DNA from: Osmia lignaria lignaria
Lineage: Eukaryota > Arthropoda > Insecta > Hymenoptera > Megachilidae
Reading direction: 5' to 3'
DNA length: 64,000 nucleotides
Assembly: GCF_051020975.1 (NCBI RefSeq)
Contig: NC_135046.1
Span: forward strand, 434,001 to 498,000
Under the pieces are notes generated by a model, which saw only the letters and a program-made list of their open reading frames with translations, was not told where the DNA came from and searched no databases. This document shows positions 8,111-24,106 of this stretch, piece after piece. Made by a program: the position numbers and the translations under genes. Within the stretch, counting starts at the first letter, position 1; the number at the start of each line of letters is the position of its first letter.

Positions 8111-11100
8111 TACATTTAATAATCATATCATTAGTACTATATCTACATTCGATATAATGTAATATACTGATTAATTTCCACAGATAAATGTACATTTAAA
8201 GCAATATCATTAGTACTATATCTACATTACATATGGAATGTACATTTAATAACAATATTATTATTACCATATCTACATTCGATACAATGTAATATACTGA
8301 TTACTTCTCACAGGTCAATGCACATTTAGTAACCATATCATTAGTACTATATCTACATTAGATATAATGTAATATACTGATTCCTTACAACAGATAAATG
8401 TACATTTAATATCAATATCATTGGTACTATATCTACATTGGTTATAATCTAATATACTGATTCATTCCCACAGATCAATGTACATTTAATAACAATATCA
8501 TTATTACCATATCTACATTAGATATAATGGCGTATAGTGATACATTCCAACAGATTAATGTACCTACATTTAGTACCAATGTCATTATTACCATATGTAC
8601 ACTAGATATAACGTGATATACTGATTACTTCCCACAGACCAATGTACATTTAATAACAATATCATTGGTACTATATCTGCATTCGATATAATGTAATATA
8701 CTGATTCATTCCGACAGATCAATGTACATTTAATAACGATATCATTATTACTATATCTACATTCGATATAATGTAATGAACTGATTCATTCCCACAGATC
8801 ACTGTACATTTAATAACAATGTCATTAGCACTATATCTACATTAGATATGGTATGTACATTTAATAACGATATCATTATTACCATATCTACATTAGATAT
8901 AATGTCATATAGTGGTACATTCCAACAGATCAATGTACCTACATTTAATACCAATGTCACTATTACCATATCTACACTAGATATAATGTAATATACTGAT
9001 TCCTTACAACAGATCAATGTACATTTAATAACAATATCATTATTACCATATCTACATTAGATATAATGTAATATACTTATTCGTTCCCACAGATCAATGT
9101 ACATTTAATAACAATATCGTTAGTACTATTTCTACATTAAATATGTAATATACTTATTCCTTCCCACAGATCAATGTACATTTAATAACAATATCATTAG
9201 TACTGTATCTACATTAGATATGTAGTGTACATTTAATAATAATACCATTATTACCATATCTACATTAGATATAATGTAATATACTGATTCCTTCCCACAG
9301 ATCAATGTACATTTATTAACCACATCATTATTACCATATCTACATTAGATATAATGTAATATACTGATTCCTTCCCGCAGACCAATGTACATTCAATAAC
9401 CATATCATTATTACCATATCTACATTAGATATAATGTCATATAGTGGCACATTCCAACAGATCAATGTACCTACGTTTAATACCAATGTCATTATTACCA
9501 TATCTACACTAGATATAATGTAATATACTGATTCATTCCCACAGATCAATGTACATTTAATAACAATATCATTATTACTATATCTACATTAGATATAATG
9601 TCATATACAGATTCATTCCCACAGATCAATGTACGTTTAATAACAATATAATTAGTACTATATCTACATTAAATATGTAATGTACATTAAAAAACAATAT
9701 CATTTTTACCATATTTACATTAGATATAATGTAATATACTGATTCCTTCCCACGGATCAATGTACATTTAATAACAATATCATTGGTACTATATCTGCAT
9801 TCCATATAATGTAATATACTGATTCATTCCGACAGATCAATGTACATTTAATAACAATATCGTTATTACCATATCTACATTAGATATAATGTAATATACT
9901 GATTCCTTCCCACAGATCAATGTACATTTATTAACCACATCATTATTACCATATCTACATTAGATATAATGCAATATACTGATTCCTTCCGACAGATCAA
10001 TGTACATTTAATAACAATATCATTGGTACTATATCTACATTCTATGTAATGTAATATATTGATTCATTCCCACAGATCAATGTACCTACGTTTAGTACCA
10101 ATGTCATTATTACCATATCTACACTAGATATAATGTAATATACTGATTCATTCCCACAAATCAATGTTCATTTAATAACAATATCATTATTACTATATCT
10201 ACATTAGATATAATGTCATATACAGATTCATTCCCACAGATCAATGTACATTTAATAACAATATCATTAGTACTATATCTACATTAAATATTTAATGTAC
10301 ATTAAAAAACAATATCATTTTTACCATATTTACATTAGGTATAATGTAATATACTGATTCCTTCCCACAGATCAATGTACATTTAATAACAATATCATTA
10401 TTACCATATCTACATTGGACAAAATGTAATATGCTGATACCTTCCCACAGATCAATGTACATTTAATAACAATATCATTATTACTATATCTACATTAGAT
10501 ATGTAATATACAATTACAAACAATATCATTATTACCATATCTACGTTAGATATAATGTAATATGCTGATCACTTCCCACAGATCAATGTACATTTAATAA
10601 CAATATCATTATTACTATATATCTACATTAGATATGTAATATACATTTAAAAACAATATCATTATTACCATATCTACGTTAGATATAATGTGATATACTG
10701 ATCCCTTCCCACAGATCAATGTACATTTAATAACAATATCATTATTACTATATCTACATTAGATATGTAATATACTGATTCATTCCCACAGATCAATGTA
10801 CATTTAATAACAATATCATTAGTACTATATCTACATTAGATATAATGTAATATACTGATTCATTCCCACAAATCAATGTACATTTAATAACAATATCATT
10901 ATTACTATATCTACATTAGATATAATGTCATATACAGATTCATTCCCACAGATCAATGTACATTTAATAACAATATCATTAGTACTATATCTACATTAAA
11001 TATGTAATGTACATTAAAAAACAATATCATTTTTACCATATTTACATTAGATATAATGTAATATACTGATTCCTTTCCACAGATCAATGTACATTTAATA

Positions 11101-11749
11101 ACAATATCATTAGAACTATATCTACATTCGATATAATGTAATATACTGATTCATTCCCACAGATCAATGTAGCTACATTTAATACCAATGTCATTATTAC
11201 CATACGTACAGTAGATATAATGTAATATACAGATCCATTCCCACAGATCAATGTACATTTAATAACAATATCATTATTACAATATCTACATGAGATACAA
11301 TGTAATATACTGATTGCTACCCACAGATCAGTGTACATTTAATAACAATATCATTAGCACTATATCTACATTAGATATGTAATGTACATTTAAAAACAAT
11401 ATCGTTATTACCATATCTACATTAGATATAATGTAATATACTGATTCATTCCCTCAGATCAATGTACATTTAATAATCGTATCATTAGTACTACATCTAC
11501 ATTCAATATAATGTAATATACTGATTAATTTCCACAGATAAATGTACATTTAAAGCAATATCATTAGTACTATATCTACATTAGATATGGAATGTACATT
11601 TAATAACAATATTATTATTACCATATCTACATTCGATACAATGTAATATACTGATTACTTCTCACAGATCAATGCACATTTAGTAACCATATCATTAGTA
11701 CTATATCTACATTAGATATGTAATATACTGATTCATTCCCACAGATCAA
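8111..11749. repeat. mixed satellite edge zone without a clear long HOR
   Basis: Monomers of 80, 77, 84 and 51 bp alternate irregularly. Short blocks recur, for example units with ACGTTAGATATAATG near 10540 and 10675, and CATTAAATATGTAATG-type units near 9660, 10280 and 11000. I found no multi-kilobase near-identical tandem copy in this part. This fits the usual pattern in which array edges are less homogenised than interiors. Confidence 0.55.
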
Positions 11750-14700
11750 TGTACATTTAATAACAATATCATTAGTACTACATCTACATTAGATATGTAA
11801 TGTACATTTAATAACAATCTCATTATTACCATATCTACATTAGATATAATGTAATATACTGATTCCTTCCAACAGACCAATGTACATTTAATAACAATAT
11901 CATTAGCACTATATCTACATACGATATAATGTAATATACTGATTCATTCCCACAGATCAATGTAGCTACATTTAATACCAATGTCATTAATACCATACGT
12001 ACATTAGATATAATGTAATATACAGATCCATTCCCACAGATCAATGTACATTTAATAACAATATCATTGGTACTATATCTACATTAGATATAATGTAATA
12101 TACTGATTCCTTCCCACAGATCAATGTACATTTAATAACAATATCATTAGTGCTATATCTACATTCGATATAATGTAATATACTGATTCATTCCCGCAGA
12201 TCAATGTAGCTATATTTAATACCAATGTCATTATTACCATATCTACATTCGATATAATGTAATATACTGATTCATTCCCACAGATCAATGTACATTTAAT
12301 AACAATATCATTATTACCATATCTACATTAGATATAATGTCGTATAGTGATACATTCCAACAGATTAATGTACCTACATTTAGTACCAATGTCATTATTA
12401 CCATATGTACACTAGATATAACGTGATATACTGATTACTTCCCACAGACCAATGTACATTTAATAACAATATCATTGGTACTATATCTGCATTCGATATA
12501 ATGTAATATACTGATTCATTTCGACAGATCAATGTACATTTAATAACAATATCACTATTACTATATCTACATTCGATATAATGTAATAAACTGATTCATT
12601 CCCACAGATCACTGTACATTTAATAACAATATCATTAGCACTATATCTACATTAGATATGGTATGTACATTTAATAACGATATCATTATTACCATATCTA
12701 CATTAGATATAATGTAACATACTGATTCGTTCCCACAGATCAATGTACATTCAATAACAATATCATTGGTACTATATCTACATTCTATGTAATGTAATAT
12801 ATTGATTCATTCCCACAGATCAATGTATCTACATTTAGTACCAATGTTATTATTACCATATCTACACTAGATATAATGTAATATACTGATTCCTTCCCGC
12901 AGACCAATGTACATTCAATAACCATATCATTATTACCATATCTACATTAGATATAATGTAATATACCGATTCCTTCCCACAGATCAATGTACATTTAATA
13001 ACAATATCATTAGTGCTATATCTACATTCGATGTAATGTAATATACTGATTCATTCCCGCAGATCAATGTAGCTACATTTAATACCAATGTCATTATTAC
13101 CATATCTACATTCGATATAATGTAATATACTGATTCATTCCCACAGATCAATGTACATTTAATAACAATATCATTATTACCATATCTACATTAGATATAA
13201 TGTCATATAGTGGTACATTCCAACAGATCAATGTACCTACATTTAGTACCAATGTCATTATTACCATATGTACACTAGATATAACGTGATATACTGATTA
13301 CTTCCCACAGACCAATGTACATTTAATAACAATATCATTGGTACTATATCTGCATTCGATATAATGTAATATACTGATTCATTTCGACAGATCAATGTAC
13401 ATTTAATAACAATATCATTATTACTATATCTACATTCGATATAATGTAATAAACTGATTCATTCCCACAGATCACTGTACATTTAATAACAATATCATTA
13501 GCACTATATCTACATTAGATATGGTATGTACATTTAATAACGATATCATTATTACCATATCTACATTAGATATAATGTAACATACTGATTCGTTCCCACA
13601 GATCAATGTACATTCAATAACAATATCATTGGTACTATATCTACATTCTATGTAATGTAATATATTGATTCATTCCCACAGATCAATGTATCTACATTTA
13701 GTACCAATGTCATTATTACCATATCTACACTAGATATAATGTAATATACTGATTCATTCCCACAAATCAATGTACATTTAATAACAATATCATTATTACT
13801 ATATCTACATTAGATATAATGTCATATACAGATTCATTCCCTCAGATGAATGTATATTTAATAACAATATCATTAGTACTATATCTACATTAAATATGTA
13901 ATGTACATTAAAAAACAATATCATCTTTACCGTATTTACATTAGATATAATGTAATATACTGATTCCTTCCCACAGATCAATGTACATTTAATAACAATA
14001 TCATTAGTACTTTATCTACATTCGATATAATGTAATATACTGATTCATTCCCGCAGATCAATGTAGCTACATTTAATACCAATGTCATTATTACCATATC
14101 TACATTCGATATAATGTAATGTATTGATTCATTCCCTCAGATCAATGTACATTTAATAACCATATCATTAGTACTATATCTACATTAGATATGGAATGTA
14201 CATTTAATAACAATATTATTATTACCATATCTACATTCGATACAATGTAATATACTGATTACTTCTCACAGATCAATGCACATTTAGTAACCATATCATT
14301 AGTACTATATCTACATTAGATATGTAATATACTGATTCATTCCCACAGATCAATGTACATTTAATAACAATATCATTAGTACTACATCTACATTAGATAT
14401 GTAATGTACATTTAATAACAATCTCATTATTACCATATCTACATTAGATATAATGTAATATACTGATTCCTTCCCACAGATCAATGTACATTTAATAACA
14501 ATATCATTAGTGCTATATCTACATTCGATATAATGTAATATACTGATTCATTCCCGCAGATCAATGTAGCTACATTTAATACCAATGTCATTATTACCAT
14601 ATCTACATTCGATATAATGTAATATACTGATTCATTCCCACAGATCAATGTACATTTAATAACAATATCATTATTACCATATCTACATTAGATATAATGT

Positions 14701-15105
14701 CGTATAGTGATACATTCCAACAGATTAATGTACCTACATTTAGTACCAATGTCATTATTACCATATGTACACTAGATATAACGTGATATACTGATTACTT
14801 CCCACAGACCAATGTACATTTAATAACAATATCATTGGTACTATATCTGCATTCGATATAATGTAATATACTGATTCATTTCGACAGATCAATGTACATT
14901 TAATAACAATATCACTATTACTATATCTACATTCGATATAATGTAATAAACTGATTCATTCCCACAGATCACTGTACATTTAATAACAATATCATTAGCA
15001 CTATATCTACATTAGATATGGTATGTACATTTAATAACGATATCATTATTACCATATCTACATTAGATATAATGTAACATACTGATTCGTTCCCACAGAT
15101 CAATG
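11750..15105. repeat. 3.4-kb satellite block duplicated at about 20966-24321
   Basis: The block repeats at a constant offset of 9,216 bp. Shared landmarks include the AATAAACTGATTC monomers at 12587, 13450 and 14947, matching 21803, 22666 and 24163. The right break is where TGTACATTTAATAAC near 15107 pairs with TGTACATTCAATAAC near 24323 and the sequences diverge. A few substitutions are visible (for example GTAGCTATATTT at about 12207 versus GTAGCTACATTT in the copy). Confidence 0.65.
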
Positions 15106-18100
15106 TACATTTAATAACAATATCATTGGTACTATATCTACATTAGATATGTAATATACTGATTCATTCCCACAGATCAATGTACATTTAATAACAATAT
15201 CATTAGTACTATATCTACATTCGATATAATGTAATATACTGATTCATTCCCACAGATCAGTGTACATTTAATAACAATATCATCAGTACCATATCTACAT
15301 ACGATATAATGTAATATACGGATTCACTCCCACAGATCAATGTACATTTAATAACAATATCATCAGTACTATGTCTACATTACATATAATGTTATATACA
15401 GATTCATTGCCACAGATCAATGTACATTTAATAACAATATCATTAGTACTAAATCTACATTAGATATAATGTCGTATAGTGATACATTCCAACAGATCAA
15501 TGTACCTACATTTAGTACCAACGTCATTATTACCACATCTACACTAGATATAATGTAATATACTGATTCCTCCCCACAGACCAATGTACATTTACTAACC
15601 ATATCATTATTACCATATCTACATTCGATATAATATAATGTACTGGTGCCTTCCCACAGATCAGTGGACATTTAATAACAATATCATTATTATCATATCT
15701 ACATTGGACAAAATGTAATATGCTGATACCTCCCCACAGGTCAATGTACATTTAATAACAATATCATTATTACTATATATCTACATTAGATATGTAATAT
15801 ACATTTAAAAACAATATCATTATTACCATATCTACATTAGATATGTATTGTACACTTGATAACAATATCATTATTACCATACCTACATTAGATATAACGT
15901 AATATACTGATTCCTTCCCACACATCATTGTACATTTAATAACAATATCATTGGTACCATATCTACATTAGGTATAATGTAACATACTGATTCCTTCCCA
16001 CAGATCAATGTACATTCAATAACAATATCATTGGTACTATATCTACATTCTATGTAATGTAGTATATTGATTCATTCCCACAGATCAATGTATCTACATT
16101 TAGTACCAATGTCATTATTACCATATCTACACTAGATATAATGTAATATACTGATTCATTCCCACAAATCAATGTACATTTAATAACAATATCATTATTA
16201 CTATATCTACATTAGATATAATGTCATATACAGATTCATTCCCACAGATCAATGTACATTTAATAACAATATCATTAGTACTATATCTACATTCGATATA
16301 ATGTAATATACTGATTCATTCCCACAGATCAGTGTACATTTAATAACAATATCATCAGTACCATATCTACATTCGATATAATGTAATATACGGATTCACT
16401 CCCACAGATCAATGTACATTTAATAACAATATCATCAGTACTATGTCTACATTACATATAATGTTATATACAGGTTCATTGCCACAGATCAATGTACATT
16501 TAATAACAATATCATTAGTACTACATCTACATTAGATATGTAATGTACATTTAATAACAATCTCATTATTACCATATCTACATTAGATATAATGTAATAT
16601 ACTGATTCCTTCCAACAGACCAATGTACATTTAATAACAATATCATTAGCACTATATCTACATACGATATAATGTAATATACTGATTCATTCCCACAGAT
16701 CAATGTAGCTACATTTAATACCAATGTCATTAATACCATACGTACATTAGATATAATGTAATATACAGATCCATTCCCACAGATCAATGTACATTTAATA
16801 ACAATATCATTGGTACTATATCTACATTAGATATAATGTAATATACTGATTCCTTCCCACAGATCAATGTACATTTAATAACAATATCATTAGTGCTATA
16901 TCTACATTCGATATAATGTAATATACTGATTCATTCCCGCAGATCAATGTAGCTACATTTAATACCAATGTCATTATTACCATATCTACATTCGATATAA
17001 TGTAATATACTGATTCATTCCCACAGATCAATGTACATTTAATAACAATATCATTATTACCATATCTACATTAGATATAATGTCGTATAGTGATACATTC
17101 CAACAGATTAATGTACCTACATTTAGTACCAATGTCATTATTACCATATGTACACTAGATATAACGTGATATACTGATTACTTCCCACAGACCAATGTAC
17201 ATTTAATAACAATATCATTGGTACTATATCTGCATTCGATATAATGTAATATACTGATTCATTTCGACAGATCAATGTACATTTAATAACAATATCACTA
17301 TTACTATATCTACATTCGATATAATGTAATAAACTGATTCATTCCCACAGATCACTGTACATTTAATAACAATATCATTAGCACTATATCTACATTAGAT
17401 ATGGTATGTACATTTAATAACGATATCATTATTACCATATCTACATTAGATATAATGTAACATACTGATTCGTTCCCACAGATCAATGTACATTCAATAA
17501 CAATATCATTGGTACTATATCTACATTCTATGTAATGTAATATATTGATTCATTCCCACAGATCAATGTATCTACATTTAGTACCAATGTTATTATTACC
17601 ATATCTACACTAGATATAATGTAATATACTGATTCCTTCCCGCAGACCAATGTACATTCAATAACCATATCATTATTACCATATCTACATTAGATATAAT
17701 GTAATATACCGATTCCTTCCCACAGATCAATGTACATTTAATAACAATATCATTAGTGCTATATCTACATTCGATGTAATGTAATATACTGATACATTCC
17801 CGCAGATCAATGTAGCTACATTTAATACCAATGTCATTATTACCATATCTACATTCGATATAATGTAATATACTGATTCATTCCCACAGATCAATGTACA
17901 TTTAATAACAATATCATTATTACCATATCTACATTAGATATAATGGCATATAGTGGTACATTCCAACAGATCAATGTACCTACATTTAGTACCAATGTCA
18001 CTATAACCATATCTACACTAGATATAATGTAATATACTGATTCCTTCCAACAGATCAATGTACATTCAATAACAATATCATTATTACCATATCTACATTA

Positions 18101-18840
18101 GATATAATGTAATATACTTATTCGTTCCCACAGATCAATGTACATTTAATAACAATATCGTTAGTACTATATCTACATTAAATATGTAATATACTTATTC
18201 CTTCCCACAGATCAATGTACATTTAATAACAATATCATTAGTACTATATCTACATTCGATACAATGTAATATACTGATTACTTCTCACAGGTCAAAGCAC
18301 ATTTAGTAACCATATCATTAGTACTATATCTACATTAGATAAAATGTAATATACTGATTCCTTACAACAGATAAATGTACATTTAATATCAATATCATTG
18401 GTACTATATCTACATTGGCTATAATGTAATATACTGATTCATTCCCACCGATCAATGTACATTTAATAACAATATCATTATTACCATATCTACATTAGAT
18501 ATAATGTCGTATAGTGATACATTCCAACAGATTAATGTACCCACATTTAGTACCAATGTCATTATTACCATATGTACACTAGATATAACGTGATATACTG
18601 ATTACATCCCACAGACCAATGTACGTTTAATAACAATATCATTGGTACTATATCTGCATTCGATATAATGTAATATACTGATTCATTCTGACAGATCAAT
18701 GTACATTTAATAACGATATCATTATTACCATATCTACATTAGATATAATGTAACATACTGATTCCTTCCCACAGATCAATGTACATTTAATAACAATATC
18801 ATTGGTACTATATCTACATTAGATATGTAATATACTGATT
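15106..18840. repeat. satellite stretch linking duplicated blocks
   Basis: This part is continuous satellite made of pieces found elsewhere. About 15120-15690 resembles 25200-25745 (offset 10,075), about 15700-16230 resembles 20250-20790, about 16500-18000 resembles both 11750-13200 and 20970-22430, and 18291-18700 resembles 24559-24960 (offset 6,268). Each piece aligns with a different offset, so the stretch is a patchwork rather than a simple tandem copy. No gene or other element was seen. Confidence 0.55.
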
Positions 18841-21800
18841 CCTCCCCACAGACCAATGTACATTTACTAACCATATCATTATTACCATATCTACATTCGA
18901 TATAATATAATGTACTGGTGCCTTCCCACAGATCAGTGGACATTTAATAACAATATCATCAGTACCATATCTACATTCGATATAATGTAATATACTGATT
19001 CATTCCCACAGATCAATGTACATTTAATAACAATATCATTAGCACTATATCTACATTCGATATAATGTAATATACTGATTCATTCCCACAGATCAATGTA
19101 CATTTAATAACAATATCATTAGTACTATATCTACCTTAGATATGTCATGTACATTTAATAACAATCTCATTATTACCATATCTACATTAGATATAATGTA
19201 ATATACTGATTCCTTCCAACAGATCAATGTACATTTAATAACAATATCATTATTACCATATCTACATTAGATATGTATTGTACATTTGATAACAATATCA
19301 TTATTACCATATCTACATTAGATATAATGCAATATACTGATTCCTTCCGACAGATCAATGTACATTTAATAACAATATCATTGGTACTATATCTACATTC
19401 TATGTAATGTAATATATTGATTCATTCCCACAGATCAATGTACCTACGTTTAGTACCAATGTCATTATTACCATATCTACACTAGATATAATGTAATATA
19501 CTGATTCATTCCCACAAATCAATGTACATTTATTAACAATGTCATTATTACTATATCTACATTAGATATAATGTCATATACAGATTCATTCCCACAGATC
19601 AATGTACATTTAATAACAATATCATTAGTACTATATCTACATTAAATATGTAATGTACATTAAAAAACAATATCATTTTTACCATATTTACATTAGATAT
19701 AATGTAATATACTGATTCCTTCCCACAGATCAATGTACATTTAATAACAATATCATTAGTACTATATCTACATTCGATATAATGTAATATACTGATTCAT
19801 TCCCACAGATCAATGTACATTTAATAATCATATCATTTGTACTATATCTACATTAGATATAATGTAATATACTGATTCCTTCCAGCAGATAAATGTACAT
19901 TTAATATCAATATCATTGGTACTATATCTACATTGGTTATAACGTAATATACTGATTCATTCCCACAGATCAATGTACATTTAATAACAATATCATTATT
20001 ACTATATCTGCATTAGATATAATGTCGTATAGCGATACATTCCAACAGATTATTGTACCTACATTTAGTACCAATGTCATTATTACCATATGTACACTAG
20101 ATATAACGTGATATACTGATTACTTCCCACAGACCAATGTACATTTAATAACAGTATCATTGGTACTATATCTGCATTCGATATAATGTAATATACTGAT
20201 TCCTTCCCACAGATCAATGTACATTTAATAACAATATCATTATTATCATATCTACATTGGACAAAATGTAATATGCTGATACCTCCCCACAGGTCAATGT
20301 ACATTTAATAACAATATCATTATTACTATATATCTACATTAGATATGTAATATACATTTAAAAACAATATCATTATTACCATATCTACATTAGATATGTA
20401 TTGTACACTTGATAACAATATCATTATTACCATACCTACATTAGATATAACGTAATATACTGATTCCTTCCCACACATCATTGTACATTTAATAACAATA
20501 TCATTGGTACCATATCTACATTAGGTATAATGTAACATACTGATTCCTTCCCACAGATCAATGTACATTCAATAACAATATCATTGGTACTATATCTACA
20601 TTCTATGTAATGTAGTATATTGATTCATTCCCACAGATCAATGTATCTACATTTAGTACCAATGTCATTATTACCATATCTACACTAGATATAATGTAAT
20701 ATACTGATTCATTCCCACAAATCAATGTACATTTAATAACAATATCATTATTACTATATCTACATTAGATATAATGTCATATACAGACTCATTCCCACAG
20801 ATCAATGTACATTTAATAACAATATCATCAGTACCATATCTACATTCGATATAATGTAATATACGGATTCACTCCCACAGATCAATGTACATTTAATAAC
20901 AATATCATCAGTACTATGTCTACATTACATATAATGTTATATACAGGTTCATTGCCACAGATCAATGTACATTTAATAACAATATCATTAGTACTACATC
21001 TACATTAGATATGTAATGTACATTTAATAACAATCTCATTATTACCATATCTACATTAGATATAATGTAATATACTGATTCCTTCCAACAGACCAATGTA
21101 CATTTAATAACAATATCATTAGCACTATATCTACATACGATATAATGTAATATACTGATTCATTCCCACAGATCAATGTAGCTACATTTAATACCAATGT
21201 CATTAATACCATACGTACATTAGATATAATGTAATATACAGATCCATTCCCACAGATCAATGTACATTTAATAACAATATCATTGGTACTATATCTACAT
21301 TAGATATAATGTAATATACTGATTCCTTCCCACAGATCAATGTACATTTAATAACAATATCATTAGTGCTATATCTACATTCGATATAATGTAATATACT
21401 GATTCATTCCCGCAGATCAATGTAGCTACATTTAATACCAATGTCATTATTACCATATCTACATTCGATATAATGTAATATACTGATTCATTCCCACAGA
21501 TCAATGTACATTTAATAACAATATCATTATTACCATATCTACATTAGATATAATGTCGTATAGTGATACATTCCAACAGATTAATGTACCTACATTTAGT
21601 ACCAATGTCATTATTACCATATGTACACTAGATATAACGTGATATACTGATTACTTCCCACAGACCAATGTACATTTAATAACAATATCATTGGTACTAT
21701 ATCTGCATTCGATATAATGTAATATACTGATTCATTTCGACATATCAATGTACATTTAATAACAATATCACTATTACTATATCTACATTCGATATAATGT

Positions 21801-23396
21801 AATAAACTGATTCATTCCCACAGATCACTGTACATTTAATAACAATATCATTAGCACTATATCTACATTAGATATGGTATGTACATTTAATAACGATATC
21901 ATTATTACCATATCTACATTAGATATAATGTAACATACTGATTCGTTCCCACAGATCAATGTACATTCAATAACAATATCATTGGTACTATATCTACATT
22001 CTGTGTAATGTAATATATTGATTCATTCCCACAGATCAATGTATCTACATTTAGTACCAATGTTATTATTACCATATCTACACTAGATATAATGTAATAT
22101 ACTGATTCCTTCCCGCAGACCAATGTACATTCAATAACCATATCATTATTACCATATCTACATTAGATATAATGTAATATACCGATTCCTTCCCACAGAT
22201 CAATGTACATTTAATAACAATATCATTAGTGCTATATCTACATTCGATGTAATGTAATATACTGATTCATTCCCGCAGATCAATGTAGCTACATTTAATA
22301 CCAATGTCATTATTACCATATCTACATTCGATATAATGTAATATACTGATTCATTCCCACAGATCAATGTACATTTAATAACAATATCATTATTACCATA
22401 TCTACATTAGATATAATGTCATATAGTGGTACATTCCAACAGATCAATGTACCTACATTTAGTACCAATGTCATTATTACCATATGTACACTAGATATAA
22501 CGTGATATACTGATTACTTCCCACAGACCAATGTACATTTAATAACAATATCATTGGTACTATATCTGCATTCGATATAATGTAATATACTGATTCATTT
22601 CGACAGATCAATGTACATTTAATAACAATATCATTATTACTATATCTACATTCGATATAATGTAATAAACTGATTCATTCCCACAGATCACTGTACATTT
22701 AATAACAATATCATTAGCACTATATCTACATTAGATATGGTATGTACATTTAATAACGATATCATTATTACCATATCTACATTAGATATAATGTAACATA
22801 CTGATTCGTTCCCACAGATCAATGTACATTCAATAACAATATCATTGGTACTATATCTACATTCTATGTAATGTAATATATTGATTCATTCCCGCAGATC
22901 AATGTATCTACATTTAGTACCAATGTCATTATTACCATATCTACACTAGATATAATGTAATATACTGATTCATTCCCACAAATCAATGTACATTTAATAA
23001 CAATATCATTATTACTATATCTACATTAGATATAATGTCATATACAGATTCATTCCCTCAGATGAATGTATATTTAATAACAATATCATTAGTACTATAT
23101 CTACATTAAATATGTAATGTACATTAAAAAACAATATCATTTTTACCGTATTTACATTAGATATAATGTAATATACTGATTCCTTCCCACAGATCAATGT
23201 ACATTTAATAACAATATCATTAGTACTTTATCTACATTCGATATAATGTAATATACTGATTCATTCCCGCAGATCAATGTAGCTACATTTAATACCAATG
23301 TCATTATTACCATATCTACATTCGATATAATGTAATGTATTGATTCATTCCCTCAGATCAATGTACATTTAATAACCATATCATTAGTACTATATC
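18841..23396. repeat. 4.6-kb satellite block duplicated at 25644-30279
   Basis: The offset is 6,803 bp up to about 20800 and 6,883 bp after it, because the right-hand copy has one extra 80-bp monomer near 27630-27710. Landmarks include CCTCCCCACAGACC (18841 and 25644) and the 863-bp dimers inside. The pair diverges near 23396 and 30279 (GATATGGAATG versus GATATGTAATGCAC). The right-hand copy is itself part of the later superunit. Confidence 0.65.
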
Positions 23397-24106
23397 TACA
23401 TTAGATATGGAATGTACATTTAATAACAATATTATTATTACCATATCTACATTCGAAACAATGTAATATACTGATTACTTCTCACAGATCAATGCACATT
23501 TAGTAACCATATCATTAGTACTATATCTACATTAGATATGTAATATACTGATTCATTCCCACAGATCAATGTACATTTAATAACAATATCATTAGTACTA
23601 CATCTACATTAGATATGTAATGTACATTTAATAACAATCTCATTATTACCATATCTACATTAGATATAATGTAATATACTGATTCCTTCCCACAGATCAA
23701 TATACATTTAATAACAATATCATTAGTGCTATATCTACATTCGATATAATGTAATATACTGATTCATTCCCGCAGATCAATGTAGCTACATTTAATACCA
23801 ATGTCATTATTACCATATCTACATTCGATATAATGTAATATACTGATTCATTCCCACAGATCAATGTACATTTAATAACAATATCATTATTACCATATCT
23901 ACATTAGATATAATGTCGTATAGTGATACATTCCAACAGATTAATGTACCTACATTTAGTACCAATGTCATTATTACCATATGTACACTAGATATAACGT
24001 GATATACTGATTACTTCCCACAGACCAATGTACATTTAATAACAATATCATTGGTACTATATCTGCATTCGATATAATGTAATATACTGATTCATTTCGA
24101 CAGATC

